Shown piece after piece: positions 16,454 to 26,150 of a stretch of 64,000 nt of DNA. Both the position numbers and the translations under genes were made by a program. The notes beneath the pieces are model-generated. The model was not told the DNA's origin and did not search any database. It saw only the letters and a program-made list of their open reading frames with translations. Origin of the DNA: Caulobacter sp. BP25 (lineage in GTDB: Bacteria > Pseudomonadota > Alphaproteobacteria > Caulobacterales > Caulobacteraceae); contig NZ_PEGH01000008.1 of the NCBI RefSeq assembly GCF_002737755.1, positions 124,001-188,000 on the forward strand, in the 5' to 3' direction. Every line of letters starts with the position of its first letter. Within the stretch, counting starts at the first letter, position 1.

Positions 16454-17843
16454 CCAGCAGCGGTTCCGACTTGCCCTCGGCCCGCGCCGCCACCGGCAAC
16501 GTCCCGCCCTGGCTCCGCGCCCGCGCCTCGCCCTTGGCGATCTCCTTCTTCAGGTCGGCGCAATAGACGTTGAAGTCGACCTGGATCGTGTGGCGGGCGG
16601 ACTCGTAGAAGTGACCAGTGTGGCGCTGCTCGTCCTTGGCGATGATCTTCTCCATCTCCGCGCGTAGCGGCGGCGCGTAGCGGCCGGCCAGGTAGGCGGC
16701 CGCCAGCTTGGCCTGCTGCTCGGCGAAGTTCACCAGGGTCGGCAGGGGCTGGGCCAGGCCCATGAAGAAGAGGTTCGGGACCCCCGGCTTCATCATCCGC
16801 TTGAACAGTGGCAGGCGGTGGTCGGCGTCGGGCAGCAGCGCCGGATCGTCAAAGAACGGGAAGCTGATCTTGTAGCCGGTTGCGAAGACGATCGCGTCCA
16901 CGTCCTCGACGCTGTCGTCGGTAAAGCGGACGCGCTTGCCCTCCAGCGCCTTGATCGCCGGCTTGAACTTGATGTCGCCGCAGCCCGCGCGCGTCAGGAA
17001 CTCGCCCGAGACCGACGGGTGAGCCTCCAGCGGCTCGTGGTCGGGCTTGGGCAGGCCGTAGTCCTCCATCCGGCCGATGGTCTTCTTCAGCACCGAGCGC
17101 GACAGGGCCAGGCCCAGCTTGCGCGGCACCCAGGCGGGCAGGGCGGATTTGTCGGCGGGCTTGCCGTTCAGATACTTCGGGAACACCCACACGCCCCGCC
17201 GGGCCGAGACCCAGAGGGTCTTGGCGATCGGGCGCTGGGAGAGCTCGCTGGCGATGTCCATGGCCGAGTTGCCCATGCCGACGACCACGACGTTCTTGCC
17301 GCGCATGTCGACCGGATCGAACGGGTCGCAATAGGCGTGGGCGTGGAAGGCGGGGCCATCGAACTCGCCGGGATACTCCGGAACGCGCGGGTCCCAATGG
17401 TGGCCGTTGCAGACGAACAGCACATCATAGAGCCGCGTCTCGCCGCTCGACAGCGTCACTGACCACAGACCGTCGCTGGTGCGACGGGCGCTCTGGACCC
17501 GGGTGTTAAAGGTGATGGTCGGGCGCAGGCCGAAGTGGTCGACATAGTCCTTGAAGTACTGAAAGAGCTGCGCGTGGTGGGGAAAGTCGGGCCAGTCCCT
17601 CGGCACGGGAAAGTCCTCGAACGCCAGCCGCCACTTGCTGGTGTCGATGTGCAGGCTGTCGTAGCAGGCCGACATTCCGTTGGGGTTCTTGTAGTACCAG
17701 TTGCCCCCGATCTCGTCGGACATCTCGAAGCAGTCGTGGGGGACGCCGTAGTCCTTCAGCCGCTTGATCGTGGTGAAGCCGCTGCAGCCGGCGCCGATCA
17801 CGCAGGCCTTGGGCAGCCGCGCTTGGGGGTTCCCGGTCGCCAT
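16443..17843 (-). CDS. Flavin-containing monooxygenase
   Basis: A 466-residue class B flavoprotein monooxygenase. The FAD site is VIGAGCSGFTT near residue 16, the FMO/BVMO-type fingerprint is FDGPAFHAHAY near residue 155, and the NADPH site is VVVGMGNSAMD near 178. The sequence ELGGNWYY-like EIGGNWYYKNPNG supports the FMO group. It inserts one oxygen atom into a ketone or heteroatom substrate. The carotenoid-oxygenase gene lies 88 bases upstream on the same strand, suggesting joint breakdown of an apocarotenoid, terpenoid or stilbene. Confidence 0.9.
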   Translation of the reverse strand: MATGNPQARLPKACVIGAGCSGFTTIKRLKDYGVPHDCFEMSDEIGGNWYYKNPNGMSACYDSLHIDTSKWRLAFEDFPVPRDWPDFPHHAQLFQYFKDYVDHFGLRPTITFNTRVQSARRTSDGLWSVTLSSGETRLYDVLFVCNGHHWDPRVPEYPGEFDGPAFHAHAYCDPFDPVDMRGKNVVVVGMGNSAMDIASELSQRPIAKTLWVSARRGVWVFPKYLNGKPADKSALPAWVPRKLGLALSRSVLKKTIGRMEDYGLPKPDHEPLEAHPSVSGEFLTRAGCGDIKFKPAIKALEGKRVRFTDDSVEDVDAIVFATGYKISFPFFDDPALLPDADHRLPLFKRMMKPGVPNLFFMGLAQPLPTLVNFAEQQAKLAAAYLAGRYAPPLRAEMEKIIAKDEQRHTGHFYESARHTIQVDFNVYCADLKKEIAKGEARARSQGGTLPVAARAEGKSEPLLAPT

Positions 17844-17930
17844 TCCACCCTCCCGACTTATCGTTGTTCAGGTGAGTGTACCGACGTTATCCGACGCGGC
17901 AAGCGGACCTTGCGGAAGGGGCGCGGGCCG

Positions 17931-19382
17931 CTACCCCCGCAGCATCTCCCGCCCGGCCCAGACGCTGTGGGTGCCGCTGCTCAGCTTGTGCGGCAGGGCC
18001 ACCCGGCAGACGACTTCGAAGCGCTTGGCGTCGACGATCGCGCACTCCGAGGTTCCCCGGTTCTCGTCGATGATGAAGCTGACCAGGTAGCCGTCGTCCT
18101 CGTCCTTGGCGCCGACCTTGGGCGCGAAAGGCGCCTCGCTGGCGTAGCGGCCCTCGGGCAGGGTGATCGACCAGCTCTCGCCGGTCTCAAGGTCGTGCTT
18201 GACGAAGCCGTTGAACAGGAACCAGCCCGGCTTGGCGGTGGTCGAATAGGCGTAGCGATAGGGCTTGCCGGCATATTTCTGATTGAACATGCCGAACTCC
18301 AGCACCCGGTCGTCCAGGTGGCGTTCGGTCGTCTCGCCGGTCTTCAGGTTGAAGCGCCAGCGGTGAAGCTTCGGCAGGAAGCTGTGCTCGTCCAGATAGG
18401 CCATCAGGTGGCCGTGGCCCTCAGGCGCGCCTTCCATCGGACGGGGGATCGGCTTTTCCTGGAAGTAGCCATCCAGGACCACCTCGTCACCGTCCTCGTA
18501 TGCGTTCAGCCAGTGCAGCACATAGGTCGGCTCGGCCTCGAACCAGCGCGGCTCGCCGCCGTGGCGGGGGACGAGTGCAAAGCGGCTGGGCAGGCCCTTG
18601 TGCAGGCGCACGGCGTGGATGTCGCGGGCCATCAGCTCCTGGTCCCAGAACACCGGCAGGTCGTTGAGAATCGCCCAGTTCGCCGAAAAGCACATGTCGT
18701 GCGGCAGGCGCGGACCGGGCAGGGGCACGCCCTGATAGAGGCTGCGCTTCCCGTCGGGACCGACCACGCCATAGTGCATGTAGGGCCAGGCCTTGGAGTA
18801 GTTGAAGAACAACAGCTCGCCGGTGCTCTCGTCGACCTTGGGGTGGGCCGAGACGCCATCCAGCGGCGCCCAGGCTGCCACGCCGAGCGTCTCCAAGGTC
18901 AGGGGATCTAGCCGATAGGCTTCGCCGCACTGGTAGAAGGTGGCGATCGCCTCGCCATTGTGGACGACGATGTCGGTGCTGGCGCTGTCCTTCAAGGACC
19001 CATGAGCGCCGAAGCCGGGACGCTTGGAGGTTCCCGGACCGTCCATCAGACCGCCCCACAGGCTCTCATTGACCTCCTGCTCGGCCTCGAAGCAGCGGGT
19101 GCGGACGAAGCGGTTGCGATAGGTCGCCTGGCCGTCCTTGAACTCGATCTGGTGGATCATCCCGTCGCCGTCGAACGGGTGATAGCGGCCCAGCGGGTCA
19201 TGGACGGGGTTCTCGGTATTGCGCAGATAGACGCCGTCCAGGTCGGCCGGGATCGCGCCCTCCAGCACCTCGAGGTCCCAGGCGTTGACCTCCTCGTGCT
19301 GCGGCGTCCACGGGCCGGTCATGTACGGGTGGTTGGTCGGCGACAGCGACGTCCGCACCGGCGGCAGGCGTTCAAGCTTCAT
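17931..19382 (-). CDS. Carotenoid/lignostilbene-type oxygenase
   Basis: A 483-residue iron(II) cleavage dioxygenase of the RPE65/CCD family. Likely metal-binding His residues lie in SAHPKVD, PRLPHDMCFS, YVLHWLNAYEDGDEV and near the C-terminus in GTHSVW. The motif GVYLRNTENP and the HPFDGDGMIH block are typical. The ATG at 19380-19382 has a GGGAGG ribosome site; the 58 extra upstream codons come from a repeat element. It cleaves a C=C bond, but carotenoid, stilbene or another substrate cannot be told apart here. Confidence 0.9.
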   Translation of the reverse strand: MKLERLPPVRTSLSPTNHPYMTGPWTPQHEEVNAWDLEVLEGAIPADLDGVYLRNTENPVHDPLGRYHPFDGDGMIHQIEFKDGQATYRNRFVRTRCFEAEQEVNESLWGGLMDGPGTSKRPGFGAHGSLKDSASTDIVVHNGEAIATFYQCGEAYRLDPLTLETLGVAAWAPLDGVSAHPKVDESTGELLFFNYSKAWPYMHYGVVGPDGKRSLYQGVPLPGPRLPHDMCFSANWAILNDLPVFWDQELMARDIHAVRLHKGLPSRFALVPRHGGEPRWFEAEPTYVLHWLNAYEDGDEVVLDGYFQEKPIPRPMEGAPEGHGHLMAYLDEHSFLPKLHRWRFNLKTGETTERHLDDRVLEFGMFNQKYAGKPYRYAYSTTAKPGWFLFNGFVKHDLETGESWSITLPEGRYASEAPFAPKVGAKDEDDGYLVSFIIDENRGTSECAIVDAKRFEVVCRVALPHKLSSGTHSVWAGREMLRG

Positions 19383-19462
19383 GGCGGTCCTCCCGTATTT
19401 TGCGAGGAGGGTAAGGCTAGTTAGTCTCGTTGTGCAAGTTTCTAGTCGCTTCCCATAACCAT

Positions 19463-19595
19463 CCGTCATTGCCGCCCTTGTGGCGGGAACCCCTCTGTCC
19501 GCCGCAGGCGCCGGAGGGGCGGACCGCTGGCGGTCCGCTTGCGTCTCACGTGTCAACTGAACCAGGGGTTCTCGCCACTTGGCTTGCCCTCGGGC
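19463..19595. repeat. Intergenic palindromic element, family A (copy 2, diverged)
   Basis: The left arm (19463-19494) matches the 3388 element with one change (ATTGCCGCCCTTGTGGCGGG). The right arm AGGGGTTCTCGCCACTTGG is diverged. The GCGGACCGCTGGCGGTCCGC core hairpin is kept. It lies upstream of the carotenoid-oxygenase gene, and the remaining 19596-19656 stretch holds nothing I recognise. Confidence 0.7.
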
Positions 19596-19656
19596 CGGCG
19601 AAGCCGGTCCCGTGGGGCGAGAAAGACGAAAATAAAGGCGACGGAGGGGGCGTCCT

Positions 19657-20982
19657 TTACCGCGCCGCGCTCACCCGCCAGACCGCGTCGCCCACATCAT
19701 CCGCCACCAGCAGCGCGCCGGACCCATCGACCGTGACGCCCACCGGACGCCCCTGGGCCTTGCCCTTGGCGTCGAGGAAGCCCGTCAGGAAGTCCTCCAC
19801 CGGACCCGCCGGCTTGCCGCCCGTGAACGGGACGAAGATCACCTTGTAGCCGGCCTGGGGCTTGCGGTTCCACGAACCGTGCTGGCCGACGAAGACGCCG
19901 TTCTTGTAGCGCGCGGGAAAGCTGGCCCCCTCATAGAAGGTCAGGCCCAGCGAGGCGGTGTGGGCGCCCAGGGCGTAGTCGGGGACGATGGCGCGCTCGA
20001 CGAGGTCGGGGCGGCGGTCGGAGTCGGGGACGCGCTTGTCGACGTGGCGGCCGAAATAGCTGTAGGGCCAGCCATAGAAACCGCCGTCGCGCACCGAGGT
20101 CATGTAGTCGGGGACCAGATCGTTGCCGAGCTCGTCGCGCTCGTTGACCGCGGTCCACAGCTCGCCATTGGCCGGGTTCCAGGACAGACCGACGGGGTTG
20201 CGCAGGCCTGAGGCGAAGACGCGCTTGGCCCCCGTGGCCAGGTCGACCTCGAGGATCGCCGCGCGATTGACCTCGTTCTGCATGCCGTTCTCGCCGACAT
20301 TGCTGTTCGAGCCGACGGTTGCGTAGAGCTTGGAGCCGTCCGCGCTGGCGATGATGGTCTTGGTCCAGTGGTGGTTGATCGGCCCGCCGGGCAGGTCGGC
20401 CACCTTGCGTGCGGGCGCGGTGATCTTTGTCTCGCCGGCCTTGTACGGGAAGGCGACGATGGCGTCGGCGTTGGCGACGTAGAGGGTGTCGCCGACCAGG
20501 GCCATGCCGAACGGTGAATAGAGGCCCGTCAGGAACGGCGTCTTCAGCTCGGCCACGCCGTCGCCGTTGGCGTCGCGCAGCAGGGTGATGCGGTTGGCGC
20601 TGGGGGTGACCGCGCCGGCCTTCTTCATCAGCATCTTCTCGAAGAAGCCGCGCAGGCCGGGCGTGGGCTTCGCCTTGGGCGGGGCGGCGCTCTCGGCGAC
20701 CAGCACGTCGCCGTTGGGCAGCACCAGCAGCCAGCGCGGATGGTCCAGGCCCGTGGCGAACGGCTGCACGCGGAAGCCCGCCGGCGCGGTCGGCGTCACG
20801 CCCGACGGCCAGCCGACCACCTCGGAAACCTTGACGGTCGGGATCAGGGTCTTGCACGGCTTGGGCAGGGCGGGGTTGGGGCCGTAGCCCACGGGACCGG
20901 TCTGAGACTGGCTCTGGCCGCAGGCCGACAGCGCCGCCGCCGCCACGCCGGCGATCAAGATTTCGCGAACCCTGCGACGCAT
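19657..20982 (-). CDS. PQQ-type sorbosone/glucose dehydrogenase-like lipoprotein
   Basis: A 441-residue beta-propeller protein with a lipoprotein signal (AAALSACGQ, Cys at about 21). Family features are GLDHPRWLLVLPNGDVLVAES, RNPVGLSWNPANGELWTAVNERDELG and VGQHGSWNRKPQAGY, as in L-sorbosone dehydrogenases of the glucose/sorbosone family. It would oxidise sugars in the periplasm with PQQ, but PQQ use is family-based. It is divergent from the SGNH esterase with a 76-base gap. Confidence 0.85.
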   Translation of the reverse strand: MRRRVREILIAGVAAAALSACGQSQSQTGPVGYGPNPALPKPCKTLIPTVKVSEVVGWPSGVTPTAPAGFRVQPFATGLDHPRWLLVLPNGDVLVAESAAPPKAKPTPGLRGFFEKMLMKKAGAVTPSANRITLLRDANGDGVAELKTPFLTGLYSPFGMALVGDTLYVANADAIVAFPYKAGETKITAPARKVADLPGGPINHHWTKTIIASADGSKLYATVGSNSNVGENGMQNEVNRAAILEVDLATGAKRVFASGLRNPVGLSWNPANGELWTAVNERDELGNDLVPDYMTSVRDGGFYGWPYSYFGRHVDKRVPDSDRRPDLVERAIVPDYALGAHTASLGLTFYEGASFPARYKNGVFVGQHGSWNRKPQAGYKVIFVPFTGGKPAGPVEDFLTGFLDAKGKAQGRPVGVTVDGSGALLVADDVGDAVWRVSAAR

Positions 20983-21058
20983 AGCCGCCTCTCCCCTTCA
21001 TCCCGCGTTCAAAGCCAAGCGCGTTTCATGATGACAGGCAACTCATACGGTTCGATCC

Positions 21059-21712
21059 ATGGAGAAGTTCCACAGCCCTCTCGCCGCCCGCCGGGCTTTT
21101 CTAGGCGGCCTGCTGGCCCTTGGCGTTCCGGGCGCGGTCCACGCCGCCGCGCGCCACAAGGCGTCCCCGCCGCTAGTCACGGTGCTGGGCGACTCCATCA
21201 CCGCCGGTCTTGGCCTGACGCAGGACCGCGCGCTGCCCGCCTGGCTGCAGCGCACCCTGGACGGCATGAAGATTCAGGCTCGGGTCTTCGGCTTCGGGGT
21301 GATCGGCGCCACCACCCAGGCTGGCCTGTCGCGCGTGGAGCGCATCCCCGCCGAGACCGCTGTCTGCGTGGTCGCCCTGGGGGGCAATGATCTGCTGCAG
21401 GGCGCCGAGCCGGCCTGGACCCGCGAGAACCTGCGCGCCATCGTCACGCGGTTGAAGGCGAAAGGCGTCCGCGTGGTGCTGGCCGGGATGCGAGCGCCGG
21501 CCCTGCTAGGCGTCGACTACGCCCGCCGCTTCACCGACATCTATCCGGCCCTGGCGCGTGAGCTCGGGGTCTTTTACGCGCCCGACTTCTTCACCGGCGT
21601 GATCGGCGTCTCGCGCTACATGCAGAGCGACGGCATCCACCCCAACGCCGAGGGCGCGCGGATCATCGCCGAACGCCTGGCGCCGGTCGTGGCGAAGGCG
21701 TTGAAGGGGTAG
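21059..21712 (+). CDS. SGNH-family arylesterase/lysophospholipase, exported
   Basis: A 217-residue TesA-like GDSL hydrolase. An N-terminal signal (residues 1-30) contains RR at 11-12 and ends at VHAAA, so Tat export is possible. Catalytic blocks are VLGDSITAGLG (block I, Ser), ALGGNDLLQG (block III) and SDGIHPNAEGA (block V, Asp and His). It hydrolyses short acyl or aryl esters in the periplasm. It is divergent from the sugar dehydrogenase and convergent with the RND pump across a family C repeat. Confidence 0.9.
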   Translation: MEKFHSPLAARRAFLGGLLALGVPGAVHAAARHKASPPLVTVLGDSITAGLGLTQDRALPAWLQRTLDGMKIQARVFGFGVIGATTQAGLSRVERIPAETAVCVVALGGNDLLQGAEPAWTRENLRAIVTRLKAKGVRVVLAGMRAPALLGVDYARRFTDIYPALARELGVFYAPDFFTGVIGVSRYMQSDGIHPNAEGARIIAERLAPVVAKALKG

Positions 21713-21722
21713 GCCCAACACA

Positions 21723-21852
21723 CCGACCTTCCCGGCGAATGCCGGGACCCAGATTCATCCCGTGAGCCTGAAATTAAAGCGCCCTCCGCCGTGGTTCGAC
21801 GAAGGGCGCTCGTGGGTTCGATCTGGGCCCCGGCATTCGCCGGGGAGGTCGG
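21723..21852. repeat. Intergenic palindromic element, family C (copy 2), extends into an RND gene
   Basis: The left arm (21723-21754, CCCGGCGAATGCCGGG) and right arm (21821-21852, CCCCGGCATTCGCCGGGG) match the 14133 copy. Between them is a third hairpin, AGCGCCCTC with GAAGGGCGCT. The pump gene reads about 31 codons into this element before its stop at 21755-21757. Confidence 0.85.
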
Positions 21853-24800
21853 ACGATGTTGCTACTCCACCACCTTCGGCGGCCGCGTGGTGCTGGTGGC
21901 CGAACATGCGGCGCATCAGGCGCTCGGCGCGGGTCCGCAGCCCGTCCATCAGGATGAACACCACCGGGATGTAGAGCAGGGACAGCAGGGTCGAGGTGAT
22001 CAGGCCGCCAATGACGGCGATCGCCATCGGGGCCCGGAACTCGACCTCGGCGCCCAGGCCGATGGCGGTGGGCAGCATGCCCGCGCCCATGGCCACGGTG
22101 GTCATCAGGATCGGCCGAGCCCGCTTGTGGGCGGCGTCCACGATGGCCGTGCGCTTGTCCATGCCGTGTTCCTTCATGGCCATGATCGCGTACTCGACCA
22201 GGAGGATCGAGTTCTTGGCCGCGATGCCCATCAGCATCAGGATCCCGATCAGGGTCGAGATCGAGAAGCTGGACTTGGCCAGCACCAAGAGGCCGAAGGC
22301 GCCGCCGATGGCCAGCGGCAGGGCGACCATGATGGTGACCGGGTGGGCGAAGCTGCGGAACAGCAGCACCAGCACGACGTACATCAGAAGGATGCCGGTG
22401 ATCAGCGCGCCCAGGAAGCCGCTGACCATCTCGGCGATGAACTCCGCGTCGCCGGCGGCCACTTCCTTGACGCCAGGCGGCAGGTTCTTGACCGAGGGCA
22501 AGGCGTGGACGCGGGTGGCGGCCTCGCCGACGACGATGCCGTCCAGCTCGGCGGTGATCGTGGCCACCCGCGAGCGGTCGCGGCGGTCGATCTGCGAGGG
22601 ACCCGCGCCAAAGCGCACGTCGGCCACGGCGTTCAGCGGCACGGCGCCGTTGGCGGAGGGCACCTGCAGGGTCTGCAGCACGGCGATATCCTCGCGCGCG
22701 CTCTCGTCCAGGCGCAGCCGGATCGGAACCTGGCGGTCGCCCAGATTGTACTTGGGCAGGTTCTGGTCGACGTCGCCGATCGTGGCCACACGCACGGCCT
22801 GCGAGATGGCCCCAGCCGAGACGCCCGCGCGGGCGGCCTGGTCGGGACGCGGCGTCACGACGATCTCGGGACGCGCGATCGCGGCGGTGTTGACCACGTG
22901 GGCCAGGCCCGGGACCGTACGCATCTCGGCCTCGACCTTGCGGGCGGCGGCTTCGAGGGCTGGGCCGTTGTCGCTGACCAGGCTCAGCGTGTAGCTGCCG
23001 CCGCTCGACGGGCCGCCGCCGTTGTTGCTGCCCGCGCCGATCCGCGCGCCGGGGATGGCGGCGAACTGGTCGACCATCTGGCGGCTGAACTGCTGCTGGC
23101 TGATCCGCTGGCCCTTGTCGGTCAGGTCGGCGGTCACCTGGCCCCTGTTGACCGCGTTGTTGCGGCCGACCGAAGCGAAGACGCTGACCACTTCGGGGCG
23201 CGCGCGCAGTTCGTGCGTCACGCGCTGCACGATGGCGTCGGTCTCGTCCAGCGTCGCGCCCGGCGGCAGCTCGATCGCGAACTCCGAGCGTCCCCGGTCG
23301 ACCTGGGGCTGGAACTCGAACGGCAGGCGGGTGGCCAGGAAGATCGAGACCAGAAACAGCGGAACGCCCATCAACAGGACCTTCCAGCGGTTGTTCAGGC
23401 TCCAGTTCAGGCTCTTGAGGTACGGGCCCATCCAGGACGGGTCCTTGTCCTCATGCTTGTGGTCGGCCTTCAGCATGTAGGCGCCCATCAGCGGCGTCAG
23501 CAGGCGGGCCACGACCAGCGAGAACAGCACCGAGATACAGGCGGCCAGGGCGAAGGCCTTGAAGAACTGGCCGATGATCCCCGGCATGAAGCCCACCGGC
23601 GCGAACACCGCCACGATGGTGAAGGTGGTGGCCACGACCGCCAGGCCGATCTCGTCAGCCGCCTCCATGGCCGCCGCATAGGGGCTTTTGCCGCCGCGCA
23701 TGTGGCGGACGATGTTCTCGATCTCGACGATGGCGTCGTCCACGAGGATGCCGACGGTCAGCGACAGGGCCAGCAGGGTGACGCCGTTCAGCGATTGCCC
23801 CATCGGCCCCAGCACCGCGAAGGTCGGGATCAGCGAGGTCGGGATGGCCACGGCCGCCAGCAGGGTGGCGCGCCAGTCGCGCAGGAACAGCAGCACCACC
23901 AGAACGGCCAGGATCGCCCCGATGATCAGGGCCTCCATCGAGGCCAGATAGCTCTCCTCGATATACTTCACGGTCGAGGTGATCTCCTCGATCTCGACCT
24001 CGGGGTGCTCCTTGTCGAGCGTCTCGACGGCCTTGCGGACCTTCTCGGCGGTCTGCACCTCCGAGGCGCCGCGCGAGCGGATCATCGAGAAGGTCACGAC
24101 CTCCTGGCCGTTGAAGCGAGCGCGCGAGCGCGGCTCGGCCCAGTGGTCGGTCACGGTCCCCAGGTCGGCCAGGCGCACGAAGCCGCCGCCCGACAGCGGC
24201 ACGCGGGTCTCGCGAAGCTGCTCGATCGAGCCGGCCGCGCCCAGGGTGCGGATGGCCCGCTCGGCGCCGGAGATGGTCACGCGGCCGCCGGGCAGGTCGG
24301 CGTTGGACGACACCAGGGCCTGGCTGACGGCGGCGGCGGTGACGCCGCGCGCGGCCAGCCGATCAGGGGCGAGGGCGACCTCGATCTCGCGATTGACGCC
24401 GCCCCGGCGATTGACCTCGCCGACGCCGCGGATGGCCAGCAGGGCGCGGCTGACGTCGTTGTCGACGAACCAGCTGCGTTGCTCGGGCGTCAGGGTCGGG
24501 GCCTTGACCACATAGGTGATCAGGTCGTCGCCAGAGATGTCGACCCGAGTGACGGTCGGTTCCTGCATGTCCTGGGGCAGGTCGCTGCGCAGGTTGGACA
24601 TGGCGTTGCGCACGTCGTTGGTGACCCGCTCGTGGTCCACGCCCAGCTCGAATTCGATCACGGTGGTCGAGGCGCCGTCGACGATGGTGGATCGCGAGTG
24701 TCGGACCTGGCCCAGGCCCGCGATCGAGTCCTCGATCAGGCGGGTGACCTGGGTCTCCAGCTCGCTGGGCGCGGCGCCGGGGCGCACGGCCGTGACGACG

Positions 24801-24937
24801 ACGATCGGCAGGTCGACGTCGGGATCGTTGTTGATCCGCATGGATCGGAAGCTCGCGATCCCGGCGATCATCAACAGCAGGAACAGCAGGATGACGGGGA
24901 TCGGGTTCTTGATCGCCCAGGATGAGATGTTGCGCAT
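21755..24937 (-). CDS. RND multidrug efflux permease (HAE1/AcrB type)
   Basis: A 1060-residue inner-membrane RND proton/drug antiporter. TM4 carries the paired Asp for proton relay in [13 protein letters not shown] near residue 408, and the second half repeats the fold ([21 protein letters not shown]). It starts [18 protein letters not shown]. The adaptor gene lies 11 bases upstream, so both are one operon; no outer-membrane partner is beside them. The last ~31 residues, rich in Gly, Arg and Pro, are encoded by a family C repeat and are unlike normal RND C-termini. Confidence 0.93.
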   Translation of the reverse strand: MRNISSWAIKNPIPVILLFLLLMIAGIASFRSMRINNDPDVDLPIVVVTAVRPGAAPSELETQVTRLIEDSIAGLGQVRHSRSTIVDGASTTVIEFELGVDHERVTNDVRNAMSNLRSDLPQDMQEPTVTRVDISGDDLITYVVKAPTLTPEQRSWFVDNDVSRALLAIRGVGEVNRRGGVNREIEVALAPDRLAARGVTAAAVSQALVSSNADLPGGRVTISGAERAIRTLGAAGSIEQLRETRVPLSGGGFVRLADLGTVTDHWAEPRSRARFNGQEVVTFSMIRSRGASEVQTAEKVRKAVETLDKEHPEVEIEEITSTVKYIEESYLASMEALIIGAILAVLVVLLFLRDWRATLLAAVAIPTSLIPTFAVLGPMGQSLNGVTLLALSLTVGILVDDAIVEIENIVRHMRGGKSPYAAAMEAADEIGLAVVATTFTIVAVFAPVGFMPGIIGQFFKAFALAACISVLFSLVVARLLTPLMGAYMLKADHKHEDKDPSWMGPYLKSLNWSLNNRWKVLLMGVPLFLVSIFLATRLPFEFQPQVDRGRSEFAIELPPGATLDETDAIVQRVTHELRARPEVVSVFASVGRNNAVNRGQVTADLTDKGQRISQQQFSRQMVDQFAAIPGARIGAGSNNGGGPSSGGSYTLSLVSDNGPALEAAARKVEAEMRTVPGLAHVVNTAAIARPEIVVTPRPDQAARAGVSAGAISQAVRVATIGDVDQNLPKYNLGDRQVPIRLRLDESAREDIAVLQTLQVPSANGAVPLNAVADVRFGAGPSQIDRRDRSRVATITAELDGIVVGEAATRVHALPSVKNLPPGVKEVAAGDAEFIAEMVSGFLGALITGILLMYVVLVLLFRSFAHPVTIMVALPLAIGGAFGLLVLAKSSFSISTLIGILMLMGIAAKNSILLVEYAIMAMKEHGMDKRTAIVDAAHKRARPILMTTVAMGAGMLPTAIGLGAEVEFRAPMAIAVIGGLITSTLLSLLYIPVVFILMDGLRTRAERLMRRMFGHQHHAAAEGGGVATSSDLPGECRGPDRTHERPSSNHGGGRFNFRLTG

Positions 24938-24948
24938 CGGACCGGGCC

Positions 24949-26064
24949 CTAGCGAGCGGCGACGATGGCGCTGACGCGCACCAGGTCGCCTTCGCCCAGG
25001 AAGCCGGCGCCTTCGACCACCACCTGCTCGCCGGCCGTGAGGCCGGTGGCGGCGACACGGTCGCCGGTGCTCGTCAGGATCTGGATGCGGCGGAAATGGA
25101 CCTTCTTGGCGTTGTCGACGACAAACACGCCCGGACGGTTCTCGCGGTACAGCACCGAGGCGCTGGGCACGACGAGCGCGGGCTGGTCGCCGGCGTCGAT
25201 ACGCACGCGCGCGAACATCCCCGGACGGAAGCCGCCCATCGACGACAGGGCGACCCGGGCCACGCCCAGGCGGCTGGTCGCGTTGACCTCGGAGGTGACG
25301 ATGCGGACGCTGCCGCTGGTCTCACCGACCTTGTCGGAATAGATCGTGGCCGGCATCCCCGCCTTCACCGCGCCAAGCTCGGTCTCGGGGATCTCGGCGT
25401 CGACCTCCAGGCGGCTGTCGCGGACGATGCGGAAGAGCTCCGAGCCGGCGCTGACGATCTGTCCCTTGGTGACGCTGCGACGGCTGATCAGGCCGCCGAC
25501 CGGGGCGCGGATCGAGGTCTGGGCCAGGCGCGCCGTGGTCTCGCCGCGCGCGGCCTCGGCGGCGGCCAGGTTGGCGGCGGCCGTGCCCTGGCGGGCTGTG
25601 GCGGTGTCCAGCGAGGCTTGGGACAGATAGCCCTTGGCCTGCAGCTCGCGGGCGCGGCCCAGGGCGGCTTGCGCTTCGGCCAAGGTGGCGCGGGCGCTGG
25701 CGACGGCGGCCTCCTGCTGGCGCAGTTGGGCGCTGATCAGGGCGTCGTTCAGCTTGACCAGAACCTGGCCGGCCTGGACCACCTGGCCTTCCTCGGCGTT
25801 GACCGATAGGGCCGTCAGGCCGCCGGTTTCGGCGCCGACCGGCACCTCTTCCCAGGGCGAGATCGTGCCGGTGGCGTTGATCAGGCGGGCGATCGGCTGG
25901 CTGGCGACCGTGGCCACGCTGACGGTGGCCGCCGGAGCGGGAGCCTTGGCTTTTTGGGGCTTCTTGTCGCCGCATCCCGAAAGGGCGATCGCGCTCACCC
26001 CCAGGACCAAGACCAGCGCGCTCAAAGCCGGGCGGCGCCCAGTGATCCGGTAAAGCACGTTCAT
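24949..26064 (-). CDS. RND efflux periplasmic adaptor, lipoprotein
   Basis: A 371-residue membrane fusion protein. The lipobox IALSGCGDK sets the lipid-bearing Cys near residue 31. A biotinyl-lipoyl half (VPVGAETGGL, VNAEEGQVVQAGQVL) flanks an Ala-rich hairpin (about 105-160), and IRAPVGGLISRRSVTKGQIV gives the second half. It connects the RND permease to an outer-membrane channel. It is first in the two-gene operon, and no regulator is adjacent. Confidence 0.92.
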   Translation of the reverse strand: MNVLYRITGRRPALSALVLVLGVSAIALSGCGDKKPQKAKAPAPAATVSVATVASQPIARLINATGTISPWEEVPVGAETGGLTALSVNAEEGQVVQAGQVLVKLNDALISAQLRQQEAAVASARATLAEAQAALGRARELQAKGYLSQASLDTATARQGTAAANLAAAEAARGETTARLAQTSIRAPVGGLISRRSVTKGQIVSAGSELFRIVRDSRLEVDAEIPETELGAVKAGMPATIYSDKVGETSGSVRIVTSEVNATSRLGVARVALSSMGGFRPGMFARVRIDAGDQPALVVPSASVLYRENRPGVFVVDNAKKVHFRRIQILTSTGDRVAATGLTAGEQVVVEGAGFLGEGDLVRVSAIVAAR

Positions 26065-26150
26065 CCCCAGCGACAGTTACTACCCCGTCGGCCTTCTAGC
26101 CGACAAACCCACGGTCGCTCAGTTAATTTGCCGTAAGACGATAAATCCGT

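Noticed and set aside
17860-17930. Possible gene between FMO and carotenoid oxygenase
   Set aside because: Only antisense-like short frames were seen and no ribosome site.
19383-19556. Longer N-terminus of the carotenoid oxygenase
   Set aside because: The extra 58 codons come from repeat DNA; ATG 19382 has GGGAGG.
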